Part shown: positions 8,201 to 14,528 of the stretch, in pieces
How positions within the stretch are numbered: the first letter of the stretch is position 1
How the letters are laid out: every line of letters starts with the position of its first letter
Assembly (NCBI RefSeq): GCF_002234575.2
Contig: NZ_CP022464.2
Location: 6,138,001 to 6,202,000 of the forward strand
Reading direction: 5' to 3'
DNA: 64,000 bases
DNA from: Enterocloster bolteae
GTDB taxonomy: Bacteria > Bacillota > Clostridia > Lachnospirales > Lachnospiraceae
The notes under the pieces: model-generated
Seen by the model: only the letters and a program-made list of their open reading frames with translations
Told to the model about the DNA's origin: nothing
The model's database searches: none
Program-made: the position numbers and the translations under genes

Positions 8201-8686
8201 TTAATTATGCACATTCCTGCCTTCCACCTTAGAGGAGGCATAACGGTAAAATTCTTCTTTCTCATTTCCAAGCACACGGTTTGTAAATATAAATCCATGG
8301 GTGGTATCGCTGAATATGATAATCATGGCAGGTTTCCTGGATATCCTTTTTACCGACTTCCACGGCAGCTGCGACGTGTCATCGCCCACCCGGATGTAAA
8401 GCCCGTTGTCGTCAATAGAAACCTGGGTGTCCTGGGTAATCCCCGCTGCCTGCTTCTTTGCCTTGGCATAAATCATAAGCGGCTGGATAACTGTAAAAAG
8501 GCAGCACCCCAGCACAATGAGACACCTCACGATCCCCTGGGCCTGGTCCCACCTGGAGAAGCCCAAGGCAAATGCCGCCACTGTAAATATGATATTACAA
8601 AGTCCTGCCAGCGAACCGTATATATAATACATGGAAAGCTGCCATAAATCCCGCGCTGTTGTCCTGTATGTGTATTTGTATCTCAT
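8201..8686 (-). CDS. YcxB-like membrane protein
   Basis: Small integral membrane protein of 161 residues. Two hydrophobic helices (about 20-42 and 50-72) are followed by a soluble C-terminal domain with the pattern of the YcxB-like family: ISIDDNGLYI-type strands, then LPWKSVKRI and IIIFSDTTHGFIF. The function of this family is not established. The start at 8686 follows AAGGAG by seven bases. It stands between dctM and the orphan dctP with 67 bases to the latter, so the two could be co-transcribed. I see no link to transport beyond position. Confidence 0.7.
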   Translation of the reverse strand: MRYKYTYRTTARDLWQLSMYYIYGSLAGLCNIIFTVAAFALGFSRWDQAQGIVRCLIVLGCCLFTVIQPLMIYAKAKKQAAGITQDTQVSIDDNGLYIRVGDDTSQLPWKSVKRISRKPAMIIIFSDTTHGFIFTNRVLGNEKEEFYRYASSKVEGRNVHN

Positions 8687-8722
8687 TCATATGCTCCTTG
8701 TACGGATGTCCTGAATCTTAAC

Positions 8723-8747
8723 AGAGTGGCGACATGGCCGCCACTCT
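8723..8747 (-). terminator. Hairpin after dctM
   Basis: AGAGTGGCG / CGCCACTCT (8723-8731 and 8739-8747), nine perfect pairs. The following minus-strand sequence (GTTAAGATTC) is only weakly T-rich, so it may pause or partly terminate transcription rather than fully end it. Confidence 0.55.
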
Positions 8748-8792
8748 GAACTTTCATTATAACATGATAAACTGCTTTCCGGTATTCATTTA

Positions 8793-10088
8793 TTAGTGGG
8801 CCAGTACAGATGGAAGCCACATGCTGACAGCCGGAATAAAGGTAATCAGCAGCAGGGTGATAATCATACACACATAGAATGGAAGCGTAGCCTTAACCAC
8901 CCTCTCCATGGGCACCTTGGAAACCGCAGAGCCAATGAACAGAACAGCGCCAACAGGAGGTGTCAGAAGTCCGATACCGCAGTTAAGCACTACCATGATA
9001 CCAAACTGAATCGGGTCCAGACCAATGGATGTGGCGATAGGCAGCAGGATAGGGGTTGCAATCAGGATGATTGGCGCCATATCCATGATACATCCGAGCA
9101 CCAGAAGAATCAGGTTCAGCAGCAGGGCCAGAATAATGGGGTTATTGGTCATGCCGGTGATTGCGCTGGCGGCCAGGATAGGCACATGCAGCTGGGTCAG
9201 GCAGAATCCGAAAATATTGGATGTGGCAATGAGAATCATTACAATGGACAGGGTGTCCACGCTGTCTCCCAGGACTCTCCATACGCCCTTCCAGTCCAGT
9301 CCCCTGTAGATAAACACGCTGACAATCAGGCTGTAGATAACAGCAACTGCTGCGGACTCTGTGGCCGTAAACACACCGCCCACCACGCCGAATACAACTA
9401 TCAGCACAGCTGCCAGAGCCCAGAAGGAAACACTCAGCTGCTTAATCAGGTTGATGATGCTGAACTTCTCGCCCTTAGGGTAATTACGCTTAACGGAAAT
9501 GATATAGGATCCTATCATCAGCGTTACGGCCAGCAGTGCTCCCGGTATATATCCTGCCAGGAAAAGGCTTCCCACGGAGATACCGCCTGCCGTGGTGGCA
9601 TAGATAACCATATTGTGGCTGGGAGGCACCAACAGTCCCTCACAGGATGAAGTGATGGTTACTGCTGTTGAGAAATCGTCATCGTATCCCTGGTCCACCA
9701 TCATGGGAATCAGGATGGAACCAAGAGAAGCCGTATCTGCAGAAGCAGAACCTGAGATACCGCCAAAGAAATAAGAAGCGACAATATTAACCATTGCCAT
9801 GCCGCCCCGCATCCATCCCACACATGCATTGGCCAGTGCAATCAGCTTTTCGGAAATACCGCCGGAACCCATCAGGCATCCCATGGTGATAAAGAAGGGA
9901 ACAGCCATCAGGCTGAAGGAGCTGATTCCCTTTACCATCTGCTGGCAGATGGTAGTCAGGTTATGTCCCTGGAACAAAAGGCAGAACACAGATGAAAGCG
10001 CCACCGCATAAGCGATGGGGAACCGTAAGAATACCATCAGGAAGAAGCTGCCCAGCAAAACCAGAATTGCCATGCTATTTGCATCCAT
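8793..10088 (-). CDS. dctM: TRAP transporter large permease DctM
   Basis: Main ion-coupled membrane subunit of the TRAP transporter. It has 431 residues, the usual length, and is hydrophobic throughout with about 12 helices. It starts with a typical DctM N-terminus and contains the Gly/Ser-rich internal signatures GGISGSASADTASLGSILIPMM, here quoted only in part (GGISGSASADT), and LNCGIGLLTPPVGAVLF near the C-terminus. The ATG at 10088 overlaps the stop of dctQ (TAATG) and follows GGAGGGG, indicating tight coupling. It couples substrate import to a sodium or proton gradient together with dctQ and a binding protein. Confidence 0.95.
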   Translation of the reverse strand: MDANSMAILVLLGSFFLMVFLRFPIAYAVALSSVFCLLFQGHNLTTICQQMVKGISSFSLMAVPFFITMGCLMGSGGISEKLIALANACVGWMRGGMAMVNIVASYFFGGISGSASADTASLGSILIPMMVDQGYDDDFSTAVTITSSCEGLLVPPSHNMVIYATTAGGISVGSLFLAGYIPGALLAVTLMIGSYIISVKRNYPKGEKFSIINLIKQLSVSFWALAAVLIVVFGVVGGVFTATESAAVAVIYSLIVSVFIYRGLDWKGVWRVLGDSVDTLSIVMILIATSNIFGFCLTQLHVPILAASAITGMTNNPIILALLLNLILLVLGCIMDMAPIILIATPILLPIATSIGLDPIQFGIMVVLNCGIGLLTPPVGAVLFIGSAVSKVPMERVVKATLPFYVCMIITLLLITFIPAVSMWLPSVLAH

Positions 10089-10612
10089 TACTCCATCCCC
10101 TCCTTTACAAAGAAACTCTTAACATGATTGTATAAGGCCTCTACTTCAAAAACCAGCATGGCCACGCCGGCCAGAGGCACCGGGAAATACATCCAGAACC
10201 TGGAAACCTTGGGCATGCTCACATAGGTACCTTTGGAGCCGATTCCTGTTGCATACTTCCAGCCCACTGTAATCATGATTACCGCCAGCGCAAGTACTGC
10301 CAGGTCAGCGATGATATCAAGGCTCTTTACCACCTTAGCGGGCAGATACCGGTCAAATGCGGTCATGCGGATATGGGCGCCTCTTCTGATGGCAAGAGCT
10401 GCCGAAAGCACTGCCATATAGGACATGCAGGTCAGAACAACCTCTTCACTCCACGCAGGATCGGGAATGAACGAAATGTACCTTCCTGCCACAGCCATGG
10501 TGGTGATAAGGATATCCACTACCAGAAGCAGCTTGCAAAGGAACAGTACAACCCTGTATGTCATATCATATGCAGGCCTGATTTTATCAATCTTTTGAAA
10601 TATTGCAGGCAT
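10088..10612 (-). CDS. dctQ: TRAP transporter small permease DctQ
   Basis: Four-helix membrane subunit that pairs with DctM. The 174-residue product carries the family pattern: a first helix with LLVVDILITTMAVAGRY, the segment WSEEVVLTCMSYMAVLSAALAIRRGAHIRM (partly quoted here: RRGAHIRM), and two further helices. The chosen start is ATG at 10612, seven bases after AAGGGG. A longer in-frame GTG start at 10642 falls inside the upstream hairpin and is less likely. It is translationally coupled to dctM. Confidence 0.92.
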   Translation of the reverse strand: MPAIFQKIDKIRPAYDMTYRVVLFLCKLLLVVDILITTMAVAGRYISFIPDPAWSEEVVLTCMSYMAVLSAALAIRRGAHIRMTAFDRYLPAKVVKSLDIIADLAVLALAVIMITVGWKYATGIGSKGTYVSMPKVSRFWMYFPVPLAGVAMLVFEVEALYNHVKSFFVKEGME

Positions 10613-10634
10613 ATTGATTCCCCTTTCAAAAACT

Positions 10635-10670
10635 ACAGGCACAGAGTTTATTCATTTGCCCTGTGCCTGT
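10635..10670 (-). terminator. Intercistronic hairpin between dctP and dctQ
   Basis: Perfect 10-bp inverted repeat ACAGGCACAG / CTGTGCCTGT (10635-10644 and 10661-10670), followed on the minus strand by AGTTTTTG. A leaky terminator or 3'-end stabiliser here would give more binding protein than permease, a common arrangement in such operons. Confidence 0.75.
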
Positions 10671-10684
10671 CTGATTGCCGTTTA

Positions 10685-11815
10685 TTATTTGTTCATGTCA
10701 AGAATCTGCTGATACAGTTCAGCCTGGTCCTTTGTAGAAGACTCGATGATGCCTTTACAAGCATCCTGCCATGGCTTGATATCAGGAACCTCAACCACGT
10801 TGATGCCATCGGCCTTTAATTCCTCAAGCACCTTGTTCTCAGCTTCCTCAGAAATGGTTCTGTTGAACTGGGATGCAACCTTGCCGGCTTCCATCAGGAT
10901 GTTCTGCTGCTCTTCTGTCAGCTTATCCCATGCTTCATCTGTGATGATAACCTGGATTGCGCCCAGTGTATGGCCGTCCAGAATCAGGTTTGGAGCAACT
11001 TCCTGGAATGCGTTGGACTTGTAGTTTGCGATTGGCTGCTCAGCACCGTCCACAACACCGGTCTGAAGTGCGGAGTACAGTTCGTTGAAGGAAACAACCG
11101 TTGGGCTTGCGCCGAGGCCTTCCACCATACCATTCATAATCGGGTCATTGGACACACGCAGCTTCATGCCCTTTAAGTCGTCTAAGCCCTTAACTTCCTT
11201 AACTGTGAAGAAGTGACGGAAGCCTTCCTCGCCGTAGTACAGGCCTCTTACGCCAAGTCCGTTGTCATGAGGTTCCATGAGGAATTCAGGAGCCAGTTCG
11301 CTGTCAGCAAACTTCCAGAAGTGGTCACGGTTTGCAAATGTATAAGGAATGGACAGAAGCACGGACTTCTCAGCGCCGTAGCTTGTCAGGGCAAATGCGG
11401 AAATACGGGAAATATCAATGGTGCCGCCGCCGCCAAGCATGGTATCCAGAACGTCGTTCTCTGAACCAAGTACACCGCTGGCCTGCAGGTCAATCTTAAT
11501 CTTGCCGCCGGACAGTTCCTCAACAGTCTCCTTAAATTTGGTATCAGTCTGTCCCACAATGGTGTCTAACGGGTTAACCTCTGCCATAACCAGAGTGACC
11601 TCAGGCATGTCGCTGGTATCAGCTGCTGCCTCGGTATCAGCTGCTTCTGTCTTTGACTCCTCAGCAGCATCCCCCTCTGCCTTTGCGGCCTCTGTAGGTG
11701 CCTCAGTTGCTGCGGGAGCCGCTGTGGTTGCATCAGGGCTCTTTAAGCCGCAGCCTGCCAGGGAGCCGGCTACCATTGCTGCACACAACGCGGTACTAAT
11801 CCATCTTTTTTTCAT
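10685..11815 (-). CDS. dctP: TRAP transporter solute-binding lipoprotein DctP
   Basis: Main binding protein of the TRAP system, 376 residues. A lipoprotein signal ends at LAGC (Cys about 22), then an Ala/Glu/Thr linker (about 28-70) and the DctP domain. Signature segments: ASGVLGSENDVLDTM, LKGMKLRVSNDPIM with the substrate-anchoring Arg, and ALQTGVVDGAEQPIANY. The start follows GAGGAGGA by about nine bases. It is first in the operon dctP-dctQ-dctM and lies directly after the regulator gene, with a dedicated promoter and operator in the 190-base gap. It shares only the general fold with the second binding protein at 7114-8133, so the two may bind different ligands. Confidence 0.94.
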   Translation of the reverse strand: MKKRWISTALCAAMVAGSLAGCGLKSPDATTAAPAATEAPTEAAKAEGDAAEESKTEAADTEAAADTSDMPEVTLVMAEVNPLDTIVGQTDTKFKETVEELSGGKIKIDLQASGVLGSENDVLDTMLGGGGTIDISRISAFALTSYGAEKSVLLSIPYTFANRDHFWKFADSELAPEFLMEPHDNGLGVRGLYYGEEGFRHFFTVKEVKGLDDLKGMKLRVSNDPIMNGMVEGLGASPTVVSFNELYSALQTGVVDGAEQPIANYKSNAFQEVAPNLILDGHTLGAIQVIITDEAWDKLTEEQQNILMEAGKVASQFNRTISEEAENKVLEELKADGINVVEVPDIKPWQDACKGIIESSTKDQAELYQQILDMNK

Positions 11816-11888
11816 GAAACGTGTCCTCCTCTTAATACTTTTTTCATGCTTTCACATGATATTTTTATGTTTTCTTAACACTGATTTT

Positions 11889-11942
11889 ATTATAAGAGTA
11901 TTTTGCGTTTCTGAACATAGTAAATTTTTGTGAATCATAGTA
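11889..11942 (-). promoter_or_regulatory. Regulated TRAP promoter with two direct repeats
   Basis: Minus-strand TATAAT at 11889-11894 has no good -35 hexamer (11912-11917 reads TGTTCA). Two near-identical direct repeats, in plus sense TGAA-CATAGTA (11912-11922) and TGAATCATAGTA (11931-11942), place their CATAGTA cores exactly 20 bp apart. The nearer copy overlaps the -35 position. This is the geometry expected for an AraC-family activator, and the YesN-like gene at 12007-12804 is adjacent. The link is inference. Confidence 0.65.
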
Positions 11943-12006
11943 GGATTTTAACTTGTTTCTCCCATCCATTTATGCAAATATCACATATATGGTCTTTATA
12001 CAATCT

Positions 12007-12804
12007 TTATCCCTTCTGGAAAATAGACAATCTGTACTCAGTGGGGCTCTGTCCCGTTATGCGCTTGAACACCTTTGCAAAGTAATTGGAATCCCCATAG
12101 CCCACTGCCCTTCCAATCTCCTTCACATTGACCGTTGGCTGGCTTAGCATCTTCTTGGCTTCCTTTATCCGGTACTGTGTCAGGTAGGATGTGAAATTCT
12201 GGTCAAAACACTGCTTGAACAGCTTGCAGAAATAGGCCTCTGAATAATTCATGGCCCTTGCGGCATCCTGCATGGAAATGTCAAACATATAATTCTCATG
12301 TATGTACTGGCTGATTAAGGATGTAACCTTTGACAGACGGGCATGTCCTCCGTCCTCCGGCTCCTCTGTATCTGGCGGCGCAGGAATCTCATTTTCATTT
12401 TTATCCCCATCCCCTTCATCCTGCCGGTGTTCCCCTGCAATATGCATGGCTTCCTCCACCACTAACATCAGTTCCTCCTCGTCGTAAGGCTTCAGAAGGT
12501 AATCCAGGGCCCTTACCGTGATGGCCTTTTTTGCATAGGAGAACTCGTCAAAGGCTGTCAGGAATATGATGCAGCAGTCCTTGTCGGCCTGCCGGATCTG
12601 CTGGGCAGCTTCTATGCCGTTTATGCCCGGCATCTCGATGTCCAGAATGGCAATCTGTATCTTCTCTTCCTCATAGATCTTAAGGGCTTCCCTGCCGTTG
12701 GCTGCCTGGAAAATCCGGCACCTGTCCCCCAGATTTTTCTGCAGCGTCTTATAAAGGACCTGCCTCTCAATCATCTCATCATCCGCAATCAGTAAACGCA
12801 ACAT
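12007..12804 (-). CDS. YesN-like response regulator (receiver + AraC HTH)
   Basis: Transcriptional activator of 265 residues. The receiver domain (about 1-122) shows IADDEM with acidic D8/D9, phospho-acceptor D55 in LDIEMPG, T-loop FLTAFD and K at LKPYD. An acidic linker (about 125-155) leads to an AraC-type domain (about 160-262) with two helix-turn-helix units; the second carries VGYGDSNYFAKVFKRITGQSPTEYR, quoted here in part as NYFAKVFK. The start follows AAGGGGGGAA. It lies 11 bases after the kinase gene stop and just upstream of dctP, and most probably activates the TRAP operon through the direct repeats at 11912-11942. Confidence 0.93.
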   Translation of the reverse strand: MLRLLIADDEMIERQVLYKTLQKNLGDRCRIFQAANGREALKIYEEEKIQIAILDIEMPGINGIEAAQQIRQADKDCCIIFLTAFDEFSYAKKAITVRALDYLLKPYDEEELMLVVEEAMHIAGEHRQDEGDGDKNENEIPAPPDTEEPEDGGHARLSKVTSLISQYIHENYMFDISMQDAARAMNYSEAYFCKLFKQCFDQNFTSYLTQYRIKEAKKMLSQPTVNVKEIGRAVGYGDSNYFAKVFKRITGQSPTEYRLSIFQKG

Positions 12805-12815
12805 CCGTTCCCCCC

Positions 12816-14408
12816 TTATATCTTCTGATAGTCCTCTTCCCGGGCGGCAGGCAGGATAATCTGTACCACGGTCCCCTTGCCTGCCTTGCTGTAGATTCTC
12901 AAATCCCCATCCTCGTACATGGATTTAATCCTCTGATATATATTCCCCAGCCCAATTCCCACCCTGGCTGTCCGGTGTCCCTTAAGGGCATCCATAAGCC
13001 TTTTGAGCGCCTCTTCCTCCATCCCCACACCGGTGTCAGCCAGGGAAATGACTATCTTGTCCTTCCGCTTCCATATCCTTAAAAATATCCTCCCTCCCTC
13101 CTCCTTCCTGGCTATGCCGTGTATGATGGCATTTTCTACCAGCGGCTGAAGGGTAAAAGCCGGTATCATGGTCTCGCTGCCGTCCACCTCCACCCTAAGG
13201 TCATGGCTGATACGGCTGCCAAAACGCATCTGCTGTATGTACATATAGTCCTGCACCACCTTAAGCTCCCGCTCCAGGGGCACAATCTGCTCCGAGGTCT
13301 TAAGATTATAGCGGAAGAGATTTCCCAGGCTGGATATCATCCGCTCTGTGGTCTGGGCTTCCTCCAGTTTAGCCATACAGGATATCATATTCAGGGTATT
13401 AAACAGGAAATGGGGATTAATCTGGCTCTTAAGCAGTTCCAGGCGGGCCGCGTCCAGACGTTTCTCCATCTCGATGCGCTCCACCTCCTCCTTATGAAGA
13501 CGCTCCGCCATCTCGTTTTTCTCTTTCAAAGTATTGATATACCCCTCTGTGGCATGCTTCATCTTATTAAATGCCTGTACCAGCTCTCCCATCTCATCCC
13601 GGTTCTCCACCACCAGGTCCTCACCGCCGAAATCATTTCTCGCTATCTCCCTGGAACTGTGGGCCAGCTTTACCATGGGGGCAATCAGGGTATTGGACAG
13701 AAGCTTGGTCAGACAGATAACCGTAATAATCATCAGGACGGAACAGGCCATAATCATGTAGGGTAGGTCATAGAGGAGAGGAACCTTTTCCTGGTAGCTG
13801 CGCTTTCCCTCCTTCAGGGTAGACTGCATCAGTCTTCTGGCGTAAGTCTGCAGATAACCCTGCATTCCATATACCCTGTACAATTGCTCCACAAATCCTT
13901 CATCCGACTGGTCCATGTGAAGGACCTGGTCCCGGAAAGTCTGGTAGCCTTCATAGCCATTCTTAATATTCCATGTCCTGGCATACCGCTCAGGCCCAAT
14001 GACATCATAGTCAAAGGGCAGGGCCTCCAGACTGCTCTCCGTCTTAAAACAGGCCAGCCTGTATTGCTTTGCATTCTCCCAGGACCGCTCCCTCACATAG
14101 AGTTCAAAGGCATCCGCTTCCTGCTCCATGGACTCCTGCACATCATAGCAGAGGGAATTGTCATTGAGTATCACGTTAAAACTCTCCAGGGAAAAATTCA
14201 TGACCAGCATATTGAAGGCAATGGACAGACCCATTACCAAAATGACAACCACGGAAAATGCACCCAGCTTTTTCTTCAACGAGATTGAAAGCCACTGATT
14301 TTTAATATAAGAAAACATACCCCACCCCAATCGCACCAGAATGTGTCTGAAACCTGCTTTCTTCCGGCTGTTTGTCCAATTTGCGCTCTGCGTAACCGTA
14401 TCAAGCAT
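12816..14408 (-). CDS. YesM-like sensor histidine kinase (LytS/YesM class)
   Basis: Membrane sensor kinase of 530 residues partnered with the adjacent YesN-like regulator. Layout: TM1 about 48-70, an extracytoplasmic sensor of about 145 residues, TM2 about 216-236, a HAMP domain about 240-290, a coiled coil to about 325, the His_kinase segment with phospho-acceptor H333 (SQINPHFLFNTLN), and an HATPase domain (LVENAIIHG; DTGVGM). The sensor has no dCache signature that I can recognise. The first ATG (14408) has only a weak binding site; an internal ATG at 14318, close after GGGGTGGGG, would give 500 residues and is a real alternative. Its signal is probably the TRAP substrate or a related compound. 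Confidence 0.92.
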   Translation of the reverse strand: MLDTVTQSANWTNSRKKAGFRHILVRLGWGMFSYIKNQWLSISLKKKLGAFSVVVILVMGLSIAFNMLVMNFSLESFNVILNDNSLCYDVQESMEQEADAFELYVRERSWENAKQYRLACFKTESSLEALPFDYDVIGPERYARTWNIKNGYEGYQTFRDQVLHMDQSDEGFVEQLYRVYGMQGYLQTYARRLMQSTLKEGKRSYQEKVPLLYDLPYMIMACSVLMIITVICLTKLLSNTLIAPMVKLAHSSREIARNDFGGEDLVVENRDEMGELVQAFNKMKHATEGYINTLKEKNEMAERLHKEEVERIEMEKRLDAARLELLKSQINPHFLFNTLNMISCMAKLEEAQTTERMISSLGNLFRYNLKTSEQIVPLERELKVVQDYMYIQQMRFGSRISHDLRVEVDGSETMIPAFTLQPLVENAIIHGIARKEEGGRIFLRIWKRKDKIVISLADTGVGMEEEALKRLMDALKGHRTARVGIGLGNIYQRIKSMYEDGDLRIYSKAGKGTVVQIILPAAREEDYQKI

Positions 14409-14476
14409 CCTTCACCCTGTCATCCCTCCTGGAATGCCCATGGTCCGGTCAGTGTCTTTCGCCATTATACCATATA

Positions 14477-14519
14477 ATAACAGGGAGCGCAAAGCCCCCG
14501 GCCTTGCGCTCCAGTTATT
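14477..14519 (-). terminator. Terminator-like hairpin after glgB
   Basis: AATAAC-GGAGCGCAA and TTGCGCTCC-GTTATT arms around a G/C-rich loop, just past the glgB stop. The stem is strong but ends in TTATTATATGG rather than a clean U run, so efficiency is uncertain. Confidence 0.6.
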
Positions 14520-14528
14520 CCCAATCAC

